64,000 nucleotides of DNA from Thereva unica. Taxonomy: Eukaryota; Arthropoda; Insecta; Diptera; Therevidae. Shown here in pieces: positions 22,401 through 33,700 of the stretch (its first letter is position 1; each line of letters opens with the position of its first letter). A program made the translations under genes and the position numbers. A model generated the notes under the pieces. That model searched no databases, was not told the DNA's origin, and was given only the letters and a program-made list of their open reading frames with translations. The stretch is from positions 116,665,052-116,729,051 of the forward strand of contig OX465284.1 of assembly GCA_949987705.1 (NCBI GenBank), given 5' to 3'.

Positions 22401-22703
22401 GGTTTACCCGCAATCAGTGAGACTCCTGGATGGCGGTTTGTGAGTAAGACGGGAAGTCTCTGGTGCGTAGGCCCAACCCCTTCCAACAGGCACCCTGAAG
22501 TAATGCTTTTCCAATCTGAACTCAAGAGTTAGAGTCAGTAGGAATCTGACACTACTGTCTGAGAGCAGATACACGGTAGCGTCTCCTGTTCGGTAGTCAG
22601 CTGTACAGGCGGTCGAGCACGCATTCCCCTGCTGCTCGACTGTCGAAGGATTCTACCACTGCAATGCAGAAAAACATTGTAATTTAGGGCAAAATCCTTC
22701 ATA

Positions 22704-22900
22704 CTTCTTCTTCTTCTTTAGCGGCTCTACAACCGGGATCCGGTCGTGGCCTCTCGCAACTGTTCTCTCCACCGGTCCCGATTCTGAGCCGATGTCATCC
22801 AGTTTGGCATCCCTAAGCTCTGAGCGTCCTGGTCTACGCCATCCTTCCAGCGAAGGTTGGGTCTCCCTCGCTGTCGCACCCCATAAGTCTTACCGTCCTT
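22704..22900 (-). pseudogene. 3' end of RTE-like retrotransposon
   Basis: On the minus strand it encodes GRPNLRWKDGVDQDAQSLG followed by MPNWMTSAQNRDRWREQL, the extreme C-terminus of an RTE-like ORF. The stop codon is at 22727, about 20 nt before a (GAA)n tail (22704-22718). A 3' UTR this short, running into a trinucleotide tail, is typical of the RTE layout. Upstream the similarity is lost, so the copy is 5'-truncated. Confidence 0.8.
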
Positions 22901-24956
22901 CATACTGCCCCTCAGTAATTCATTGGCCATTCTTATACGAGGAACTAAGATTCTGGGAGCGCGAGCTTTGTTTGGGAAAGGGAGGCGTGCGGAGTAACCA
23001 CCCGCGTAGGAATGGCCTTTGATAGCCATATAAGAGGCTCACGAATAATTTGTAACAACCACAATTCGTCATCCCTCTCCAAAAGCTCATGGAGCAAACA
23101 TTATTACCCCAAGCCTAAAAGAGATTTTGCTTTCTCTCTCTGAAAGTTCCATGGCCGAAAGCTGCTCAAACAAAAGCTTTCCGCGGGACTATAAAAGAAG
23201 CTCGCCCATCAACCGATTTCAGTTCTTTATTGGAGTCGTTCCGAAAAAGTCACCTTCTCCAGTCCTAGCGGACGGTTACGAGGTGTAGGCCGGCAATTTT
23301 TCCCGAACCATGTCGAGGTGTACACTCGATAATCTTTAACGAATGGTGTCGAGATGTAGATCCGCCCACTTCCCCCGGAATATTTAGATAACTACATCCC
23401 AGACTGGACAAGACCAAGTGTGGACATCAATATTCGACGTATTTCACCCCGATTCATTTCTGATTCTAATGTTTAAAAAAACCGTGCGCCTTTTTATTTC
23501 CTTCGAATCCCTGATGATCCTGGTCTCACATAAAGAGTGATCCAATTGAGAATACTTCGATCCAAGCCCGCACAGTAGGAACAACTGGGAGGAATCGCTC
23601 TGAGCTCCAAATAACAGATCGCCCCGAAAATAACCCAAACCCAAAACGCAAAAAATTAAATTTTTGCACCAGACCCCGCAAGGTTATGTGGCAAGCCTGC
23701 GTAGATCATCAACAGAAACGATACAAAATTTACACCAATTTGAAAGACAAAAACCATTGAACCATAATCCCTTCAACCCTTCAACAATTTAGATAGCGAG
23801 AGCAATGTTCCCTACAACCACATGAATTATTGCATATAACCTCCTAAGCTTTCGGTACCCAAAGATTGGGTATCCACAACGCCCGATGACACTTCACCCT
23901 TGAGAACTTGAAAATCTCCTTAAATCAAACTTCTTCAAGGCAATAAATTCCCAAATTTGCTCACCGAATTAAGAAAGAACTGATTGACAAAAAAAAAAAC
24001 TTTTCTCATATTTTCAAAAGTCAAGATTAAGTGGAGAGCCAGTTTGCACAAAGTTTACAAGAGCGTAACTCGACTGGGAAACCTTCTCGCATTGGAGTTG
24101 GGCCCCCCTTCAAGGAGCTGCACATATATCAAAAATTCGTTTAACAATTCCAAACTTTCCTTATTATTATTTCATCTCTTACACCCCCACCCCCACCAGG
24201 TGGCTCCTAAACCGCTTTCACTATGCCTACGTGCACCCAGGTACTAAATTTCTACCTGAGAACATAATTAAGCGTAAGCAAAGCAACAGCGGCGGCCAAA
24301 AAAATGCCTGGAGTGCGGCAAAATTTTCTTCGCGCGGTAAGTCCTAAACAAACTGTAATCTTCTTTTCGTCATATTTATTCGATTCAGAACGACTTAGGA
24401 CCGCCATTCTCCATCGTCGCGAATTTTTGTATGATTTGTTCGTTGGTGGGGCAAAGTTTGCGGCACACGGGGGGCGGGGGACTACTAACCTTTGCCCTTG
24501 AGCACCACGTTCGTTAACCCTGGCTCCGGGTAGTGGAAGAGATGAATGATTTTATGTGGGAAGTACTTCTGTTTGCCGAGCGAGTTTTCACTTAAGAAGT
24601 TCCCTCTGTTTAGAGAGAAAGGAGGAAGGGGGTCTATTCCAGGCAATCCTTTATTTTTATCCGACAACAGGGGTTATTGTATTTTGACCGTAATGTATGT
24701 CTGCTTAGGTGAAGTGGATGGGTTGCGCCACCCCAGAACTCCCATGTGTGGTTGAAGTGAAGTATTTCGTGATGTAGTGTATGCTTTCGTTGATAGATCT
24801 TATCCATAAACGGCTGCTAAGTGACGCTATAAATCTGGGGTTTGCATATTAAACTCCATGGGGTGGAGTTTGATACTTCATGAAACTTGAAAAAGGATAC
24901 AGTTGAGGATTCTTTGGATAATAAAATAAATTACAGTTGTTTGGAAGTATTTTATA
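22901..24956. other. No gene seen
   Basis: Only short open frames. Pyrimidine-rich CACCCCCACCCCCACC occurs near 24182-24198. Confidence 0.45.
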
Positions 24957-25480
24957 ATGGAAAGACAGCTTTTCCCATTTACATATATCGTAGTAGGAGA
25001 AAAGTATCCTTTGGGCATGCTTTTGACCTCACGCCGTTCTTCAAGCCATCTGTTTTTGAAGCTTGAGACTGTCGAAATCACCGCTTTCAACCTTGGCATG
25101 TTGAATGGACGTACCTTCACTATTTCCTCCTGGCTGAAATTTCTGGGTGTTAACCTTGAGCCAAAACTCAACTGGTGGTTGAACATCGAGGAAAGGGTAA
25201 AGGAAACCTGCATAGTTTTCTGGGCCTGCAAAAAGACAGTCGTCAAGAGAGAGGGCCTCAAGCCAAAGATGGTCCTCACTTATGGCTTACTCGTTGGTTT
25301 AGCCCAGAACAGGATCTAATGTCATAAAATAGGGAAAGGGCCCAGAGGACGACAAAAATAGCAGCAACAGGGGCCCCGAAAACATGCCCCACAAACGTCC
25401 ATGATCTTCTCTTGTACCGGCCACTTATTTAGGCGGTACAGCTTCTGGGAGACCACTAATGACAATAGGCAACATATCAT
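24957..25480 (+). pseudogene. Non-LTR reverse transcriptase C-terminal relic
   Basis: KFLGVNLEPKLNWWLNIEER followed by VKETCIVFWACKKTV and GLKPKMVL.YGLLV is the (K)YLGV.LD.KL.W..HIEE....A......CR..GkkWGLkP..v.W.Y......L.YG block that follows the catalytic core in RNase-H-bearing non-LTR elements. It continues past stops with TTKIAATGAPKTCPT.., matching the next conserved block. Broken by stops and a frameshift near 25290. Confidence 0.7.
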
Positions 25481-25589
25481 GGAGTCACCTGTCGGACATA
25501 CAATAATGAAAGTACCTAGGTGCCAACGTCAACACCATCTAGACGGTATTGTGCTTCGACATCTTCGAGGGTAGGTCTGAGGGTGTTGG

Positions 25590-25745
25590 AGCAGCAGACT
25601 TTATATTTGAAAGTTTGGGTACTGTAGGTTTTATGAGCTGTGACGGCGAGGTAGACCAAACCCACGCTAAAAAAATGTCGTTGAACAGGACGCCCAGATA
25701 TTAGTAATGGGAAATTGAACGACACCGACTTGGAAAACTAGGACC
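25590..25745 (+). pseudogene. Diverged RTE-like ORF C-terminus
   Basis: RRGRPNPR*KNVVEQDAQIL corresponds to GRPNLRWKDGVDQDAQSLG in the copies at 22704 and 28633, here on the plus strand. The tryptophan codon has become a stop. No tail was identified. Confidence 0.5.
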
Positions 25746-25840
25746 AGCTCAGTGATAACTTTTCTTCCGCCTCAATCTAGAGACCACTCTATTTCTTGCA
25801 ATTATCCAGAAACTTCGAGAAATTTATTGTCTTCAATTAT

Positions 25841-26440
25841 GGTTCGTTCAAACTCTAATTAATAGATGGCGCAGGTCTTAATCGTTACAAATTACAGCTC
25901 GTTCAAACTCTAACAGATGGCGCATTAATCATCACATTAGGAAATATTAGACCTCAAATGTATGCATCTTCTTACTAGAATGCAACGATGAACCACAAGC
26001 TTTAGCCCAAAAGATAATAGTAGAAATAAAGGATGAAAGCACTGTTTTTTTTAGTGATACGATGAGTTGGTGTGACCTAGAAGCCACTCTTTGTACTACT
26101 AGTCCATTATGTCGTTCGAGTCATGGTGCAATGTATCTAAGGGTTAACCAAAATGAACGGTCAAAGAATAGATGGATGGAAGCAGCCAAAGAATATATGG
26201 ATGGATAACGTTTAAACTTCGCCTAACAAACTGAAGAGAACTACCAAAACCTACATAGATACGACCGAATTGACTATTGCGCCATTTTAGAAGAACATAT
26301 GACTTTTAGATTTCATTGTGTGTGCCCAGTACCATTCTTGATATTGTGACGATTTTCCCAACAGCAGTGCCATCTATTAGACAAAAAAATTTATAACGTT
26401 TTATGTGTTGTGGTGCGCCATCTATTGGAACGAACTTTGA
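25841..26440. repeat. Region bounded by inverted GTTCGTTC...AGATGGCGCA repeats
   Basis: The left side has GGTTCGTTCAAACTCTAATT and AATAGATGGCGCA (25841-25873), with a direct second copy at 25898-25924. The right side at 26412-26433 is the inverse, TGCGCCATCTATTGGAACGA. It may be a decayed DNA element. The inner sequence shows no coding content. Confidence 0.4.
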
Positions 26441-28632
26441 TTCACAGTCGCAGCCATATTGCGTCAGTCAGCTTTTGAGTAGAAAAGCAATGTAAGTGAT
26501 CAAAGTGACCTAAATCGAATAGTTGTAATTAAGATGGGAATTAAATAAAGTCAAAAAACGTTACAATCAAAAAGGCAAAAGCTTCTTGTAATTATACTTA
26601 TCCTTAAACCCTGGTCACAACACTATTAGATGGCACTATGCTTGTTCAGAACCTTATTAATCAATAAGAAGGACCCCCAAAAACCGTATAGTATGAAGTA
26701 TAGACTGAAGAATGATAAGGGGACAGTAGCCCCAATATATAAGGTCCATCCCAGATTGTATCCTTTTACATCAAAATGACAGGGTTACAACAAAAAATAG
26801 GTCAAAGTCCCCATCCTACTCTGATTACACTGCTACATTATTACAGTACAGCTCCATTGTGTTTTGCACAGTAAATTGTTACGAGCGTGATAACTGAAAT
26901 TAGCCCAAAAGTCCCCCTTTCTAGAAAATTGGTCCAACCCTAATGAATTGCACAAGGAGTCATTACACAGAACTAAGGTGATACTTTATTGCATGCGAAA
27001 TTGTCATTTGTGGTAATAAGCACTTATTACCTAGGGCGGAGGTGTATTGTAGCGTATATATTATACATAAACTATCGTCTAGAAGGTGGCACTTGAACAA
27101 CGCACAAAAGTCATGTCATATGTTTCCACCGAAGGCATTTATTTCTGTACAGCGAACTTCCACCGGCAGCACGTACCCAATTCCGGGAATTGTAAATCAA
27201 TTCGACACACATGCCAAATAGGGGGCGTACAAAACAAATTGATTTTGTGCCACTAATATCATACCTTTAATGTACGGATGTATGTCATGACACACATTAA
27301 TTGCATCGATGAATAATTGCCCAATTAGATTCACCATTTTGTATCCATGTAAATTTCGATAACTTCAAACGTGTTGTTTATTGTGTAAAGCCACTTTTCC
27401 TGTTATTCAATAATATTGCTGCTAGATTTTAATCAATATCCTAAAGGGAACCAAAGCACATGGGCTCAACTGGATCGAACAACAAGGGTGGTTATTGGTG
27501 CAATAAAATAGCAATTTCTCCAGCCACGTGTTATACAGAAATAGGAGCATTACAGGACCATCAGGATCAGTGCATGTAACTGGCTTGTAATTATTTTTTA
27601 TGGGATTACTTAAAGGGCAAAAGTTTACGATAATCTTTCTTTATAATGTTTGGGACTTGAAACAAAGAGAAGAAGTAGAAAGCGGCTTGGATTCTATTAA
27701 GAGTATTACGCCTTGTAAAGATAATGACATTCTCTGAAGATTGAAAGTTGAGCTTGATTTGGTAGATTAATTCTCAATGTAATTTGCATAATGGTTTGCT
27801 TTAATAATAACAAAATGGATTTCTTGGAGATTTTTGAGTGGATTAATTAAATTTCAAATAAAATTTCTGTTAAGTTCAAGTTTAGTACAAATAGTACATC
27901 CATTGTTATTTCTCCCCCATTTTCTATCCTATACCAGTAAATTTAAGTTATTCTTATAAAGTATTGTTTCGCACACCTATGATCCAAATTTTACTTTGAA
28001 CAATCCATTATAAATAGTTCTTTGATTATCTTATAGAGAGCATATTAGACAGTAATACAATATACGATAAGCTTGAAAGGATTTCAAGAGAGTATAACTT
28101 CATAATTACAAAACAAATCGTAATAATGATATATTTATAATAAAATGGTTGACTTTACTCAATAAAATTGTAGAAGGACGTTTTTAGATTTACCAATAAC
28201 TTTCGGAGTTACCCTTATTCTAAAAACTATCACATTTATTGGATAACTCATTACATCGATCGTGATTTCTCTTCGACACCCAGTGATATATCTCCTAAGG
28301 CATGTCAGTTATATAGAGTATCGGATTTCGCATCTATCATCTATTTTTTACTGCATATCAACCATTGTAAGTAGTTCATCAATGACTATTTAGCTTACAT
28401 GGAAAAATCAAATTTAATATAATTGGTTTTTTACATTCAACATTTACTTTCCCTTGGATTTTTCTTATTGATTAGTACTAGCTATCATTACTTATAATGT
28501 GTAAAGCCCAGAACATACATTTCTGCACCGCGTCTGCACCGCATGACGGCCGTGTGTCGGACGCTACACGGAGAGAGAGTAAACAAGTAAAATTTTACCA
28601 GTGAGTCCGCACCTTTCCGTGCACCACGTAAA
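26441..28632. other. No gene seen
   Basis: AT-rich, with several AGATGGC words near the left end (26370 and 26629). No coding content was recognised. Confidence 0.5.
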
Positions 28633-29395
28633 ACTTCTTCTTCTTTAACGGCTCTACAACCGGGATCAGGTTCTGACCTCTCGCAACTGTTCTCTCCACC
28701 GGTCCCGATTCTGAGCCGATGTCATCCAGTTTGGCATCCCTAAGCTCTGAGCGTCCTGGTCCACGCCACCTTCCAACGAAGGCTGGGCCTGGGCCTGGGC
28801 GAGAAATTTCCGAGCAGGCTCATCTTCACTCATACGAGCTAGATTCCCTGCCCACCGGAGCCTACCGAGCTTTATTTTCTTCACAACATCTATGTCGCGA
28901 TATCGCTCGTAGATCTCGTCATTGTAGAGTCTCCGGACTCCAGAATCGTCCTTCCTCAGATACGAGGCCAACAATCCTCCGAAGTATTTTCCTCTCAAAT
29001 ACGCCCAAGAGATTTGAGTGCGTTTTGCTTAGCACCCACGTTTCGGATGCATATGTGAGAACAGGTAAGACCATCGTCTTATATAGTAAAAGTTTAGACG
29101 TTATGGTTAGATACTTGGATTTGAAGAGCCTTGATAGACTATGGTATGCTTTGTTGGCTTTTAGCAGTCGTGCGCGTATTTCTGGTTCCATGCTATTGTC
29201 GGCTGCTACCCAAGGCAGGTAAATGATTTTGCCACGTCAAACTCGTGTTCCTCTATCTTGATTGTGGGACCAATGTTAGGTGCTCTTGTAGACGAGGCCA
29301 CCATGTACTTTGTTTTGCTTTCGTTAATGTGCAGTCCCAGACTTCCTGCCACTTGCCCAATCTGAGTTACATTCCTACCATATCCACAATGCCCC
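28633..29395 (-). pseudogene. RTE-like retrotransposon, 5'-truncated copy
   Basis: Longest copy of this family. From 29395 downward the minus strand encodes GLHINESKTKYMVASS, then EPEIRARLLKANKAYHSLSR with YKTMVLPVLTYASETWVLSK, then KIKLGRLRWAGNLARM and GGVDQDAQSLGMPNWMTSAQ. This is the thumb and C-terminus of the RT ORF. The stop is at 28666 and the tail is AAGAAGAAG at 28633-28643. Two frameshifts break the frame, and a GGGCCTGGGCCTGGGC expansion (about 28785) adds QAQAQ. No palm motifs remain. Confidence 0.85.
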
Positions 29396-30774
29396 ACTAA
29401 ACAAAATAAAATCACTTCCATCTTTGTCTCAATTACGTTACCGATTCCCACAATCAAAAAACTCATTTATCACTAAATCCACTTTTTAAAATTACTTAAT
29501 TTTCTCAAAAGATTTTTGTCGAACATTTTCCAACATTATTCACCATAATTGCTCCAATCACGGCCATTGTTAACTCACTTAGTCATGATTGACATTTCAT
29601 CGACGAAGAAGAAGAAGCGGAGAAAAAACCGAACGCGATATTTCCAGGATAAGAAAAACCATTAATTAATTATTTACCTAGGGAAACATCTAGGAATTCG
29701 CGTCTTTAATTAAAAATTCTTCCTTCCCCCCGCCACTAAGGAGTTCACAAGGATCCAGACAACCCTCCGCAAAGATCACAGCTCAGGGGAGCTTTTTTTT
29801 GAAGGCTTTAATAAAACGTCGCTTGTCATGGGCTCGGTTTTTGGGGCTGGGACGGAAAGTACATAATTGCTACGGGCTGGTACTTAAAGCTGAAAAATTA
29901 ATTTCCAGCTGACGAAAAAGGACCAACTAGAAATACTTAATTAAGAGGACAGCCAACGCTCGCGCTTCTTTATTATTTTTTATTTTTATCTTGTGTGTGT
30001 GTGTAAAACATAATCGCTATTCTTTGCAGGGGAAAAGGACTATAAAGCTGATAAGGTAGCTTTGCACAAGGGACAAGGACGACCACATCCTGCTGCTCGG
30101 TGCTAACAAGGTTCTCCAGAAATTTTATTATTATTAATGGATATTTTAAATTGGTGCCAATCTAACAGCAGAGTGGTTTCAATTTGGCCTTTCTTTTAAG
30201 GCAACAAAAATATTGCCCAGTTGCCGCGCTATGGCCGAACGAAAATCTCCAACTTCGGCCTCCTTCAAGGAAGCGACTGCCGCTCTTCGAACAAGAGCCC
30301 TGGAACCACCCCCTCTTATCGATTTCCTTCATCTTCGCTTTATAGCTTTTTGGGTTATACACAGGACCTTCCATCGACGGTAGATGATGCTATGTTATTG
30401 TCCTGGATGATGTGAAAATTGTCGGGTAAGTTATTGGAATGTAAGTAGAAAGGTGAATAGCGCACGTGATCCCACTCTCCGCTATTCTCCGCTTCTACCT
30501 AGGGTGGGGGTGTACGAAGATAGCCCGATCGACTTTATGAAATGAATTCTCACTCTGAAGGAAACTTTCGCAAAATGATGCCTGAAATGATTTATAGATT
30601 GCATTATGCCGTCAGGTTTCATGTTCTTTTATTTTGTAATAAAATGTTGAAAAGTTGATTGCTAGAGGAAGTTCTCAATGGACGGGCGAGCACAATAGCA
30701 TCGTGGGGATGAGATAGACATCTTGGAAAGGACGAAGGGGGGTTTCTTTGAAGTATTTCTTATCTGTTTCTTAC
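29396..30774. other. No gene seen
   Basis: Contains GACGAAGAAGAAGAAG at about 29602 and a (GT)n run at about 29993-30004. No coding content was recognised. Confidence 0.45.
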
Positions 30775-30786
30775 TAACTGGAAAGC
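30775..30786 (+). repeat. Target-site duplication, left copy
   Basis: TAACTGGAAAGC, identical to the right copy at 34628-34639. The leading T could also belong to the tail on the right side, so the length is 11-12 bp. Confidence 0.85.
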
Positions 30787-33700
30787 CTACGTGCGATTCC
30801 AGAAGGACAAGCCGGAGGAAATGGTAGAGCCGGCCGGAAAGGCAGCTGAACAAGGGGACCAGTGAAATGGAATCCTCGTCAGCTGGGCGGGAGGTGGGCC
30901 AGTTCCGGCAATTAAAGGTTTGCCAGTTGAATCTACACCATAGCAGAGCAGCATCAGCAATGATGACGCGAGGCTTCGGTGAGATGAAGCTGGATATTGC
31001 TCTCATACAGGAACCCTGGATCTACAACGGTAGGATTAGGGGACTATCTGGGAGCTTTGACACTCTGTACGTTCCCAATGCGAATGAAAGAGTGAGGACG
31101 TGTGTGCTGGTGAAACACGGAGTGCAGGCGGTTTTACTGCCGCACTTGTGCACACCAGATCTCACAGCAGTACGCGTAGGTACTGGAAGTGGGGCTTTCA
31201 TTCTAGCCTCAGCCTACCTTCCGTACGATTCGCCAGATCCTCCGCCCACCAGGGAGTTGGAAATTCTGGTTATTACCTGTGGCGAAAAAGGCACAGGGTT
31301 AATAGTTGGTTGCGACGCAAATGCACACAACACGGTGTGGGGAAGCACCAACGACAACCATAGAGGAGAGGCTTTGCTCGAATTTGTGGAATGCAACAAT
31401 CTAGTTATTGCAAATAGAGGGGTAGAACCAACCTTCGTCGATGCTAGACGAAGGGAGGTCATAGATATAACTCTATGCAGCAACCGGATGTTGACAAGAT
31501 TGACCAACTGGGAGGTGATGGATCGGACGACTCTGTCAGATCACAGAGCCATTTCATTTGAGATAGAGTACGGAACCCCGGGCAGGGGAGACGGAATTAG
31601 AACAACGAGAATTCCCCGCAACACGGACACGTCTAGATATACTGAAATGTTGCGCAGGAATCTCGGGGAGCGCGTGCCAAGGGCACCGAAAACCACAAGA
31701 GAAGCAGAGTCTCAGTTGCATGTCCTGCAGACAGCGATAGAGAACGCTTTTCGAGTGGCGTGTCCTCTTACGTCAGTGGATGACCATGATCCCACACCCT
31801 GGTGGTGCAGGGAGCTGGAGAAACTGAAGAAAGAGGTCAGAAGGGCTTTCAACCAAGCGATGAGGTGCAATGACCCGGTTGCCTGGGAGAATTACAAAGC
31901 CAAGAAAAGAGAAATGAAACAAACTCTGCGACGACGGAAAAGGGAGTCGTGGAGGGATTTCTGCTCGAGCATGGAGAGCATATCTGAGGCCAGCAGACTT
32001 CAGAAAATGATCTCCAGGGACCCGGTCTCCAAAGTCGGACTCGTTCGTGACCCGTCGGGGAGGATGACGGAGACGCTGGAGGAAACCAACAAGATCCTGA
32101 TGGAAGTTCACTTTCCTGGCAGCTATATCTCGGGTAAATCTTGGACTATTCGTAACAGAATGGCTACAAGGATGAACCGAGAGGAGGCTAACGGGGTGGT
32201 GACGGAGGAAGGGGTGAGACGTGCAATAGACACATTCTCTCCCTTCAAGACATCGGGGCGTGACGGAATATTCCCTGCGCTGCTTCAATGGGGCAAAGAT
32301 ATCATTGCACCCAGGCTTAGGGGATTATTCGTTACCTGTCTAGCAACAGGATACATTCCGGCGGTGTGGAGGGAAACCAAAGTGGTATTTCTCCCTAAGC
32401 CAGGCAAGAAGGACTACACCGAGGCGAAGTCCTCCAGGCCAGTCAGCCTAACATCCTTTCTGTTGAAAACAATGGAAAGAGTGGTGGCAGACCACCTGGA
32501 GAGTACTATGCTAAGGAGGCACCCTTTAAGTAGAAGCCAGCACGCTTACCAGGCTGGCAGATCTACAGAAACGGCACTTCACCAACTGGTGCGAGTAGCC
32601 GAGGGGGAACTGTATACCGGAGGCATAGCGATGGCCGTTATTATGGACATCGAAGGCGCCTTCGACAAGATACAGTTCAACAAACTCAAAGACGCTCTGG
32701 TGAGGCGCGAGGTCAGCCCCATGATTGTAAGGTGGGTGGACAGCATGCTGAAAAACAGAGCGGTAAGGATTCAGACAGGAGACTCGCGGCTTCGAGGGAG
32801 GGTCAGCAAGGGATGCCCACAGGGCGGGGTCCTATCGCCCCTCCTGTGGAACATCACTGTGGACACTCTGCTCAGGCGGCTAGAGGTAATGGGCGTGCAT
32901 ACCGTTGGGTATGCAGATGATGTAGCGATTGTGGCACGTGGCAAGTTTATGAGCACTACGGCAGATATCATGAGGAATGCACTCCAAGTGGTTGAGCAGT
33001 GGTGTACGGAACAGGGCCTCACCATAAATGCCAATAAGACAGACGCGATAATCTTCACTAGGAAGATTAAAGATCTGGATTTTCAGCCCCTCATGCTTTT
33101 TGGATCGAGGATCAAGGTGTCTGGGATGGTCAAGTATCTGGGTGTATACTTGGACTCGCGACTAACCTGGAAATACCACGTTGAAGAGAAGATTAAGAAG
33201 GCGACAAGGGTGCTTCACCAGTGCAGAAGAGTATGTGGACTAAGGTGGGGTATCTCACCAAGGTTAGCATACTGGACATATACCATGATGGTGAGACCCA
33301 TCATAACTTATGCCTCGGTGGTCTGGTGGACTAAAGCCACACAGAAAACCGTCAAGAGGCATTTGGACAAGGTGCAAAGAATGGCCTGCGTAGGTGTGAG
33401 CGGTGCTTTCCGCACCACACCCGCCGCGGCATTGGAGGCGCTGTTAGGTCTGCTGCCGTTAGATCTCCAGGTGATGAAGACTGCGGCAGCCTCAGCGATT
33501 CGGATGAGACGTGATGCCGCATGGCAGGCGTCAGGAACCTTATATGGGCACATGAAGATCCTGGATCGCATTAAAGGGATTAGGGAGCTCATGATGCCCA
33601 TGGAAGGGATCACAAAAATGAGGGTGACCGAAAGGTATCATAAAACCCTCATAGGGAACGGAACGCTCCCCGAAGGGAGACCGGAAGACATATATATCTT

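Noticed and set aside
24957..25319. Independent host gene of 120 codons
   Set aside because: The sequence is the post-catalytic block of a non-LTR reverse transcriptase and is interrupted by stops.
31773..32288. Long minus-strand open frames inside the retrotransposon
   Set aside because: Shadows of the intact ORF2 on the plus strand, with no independent motifs.
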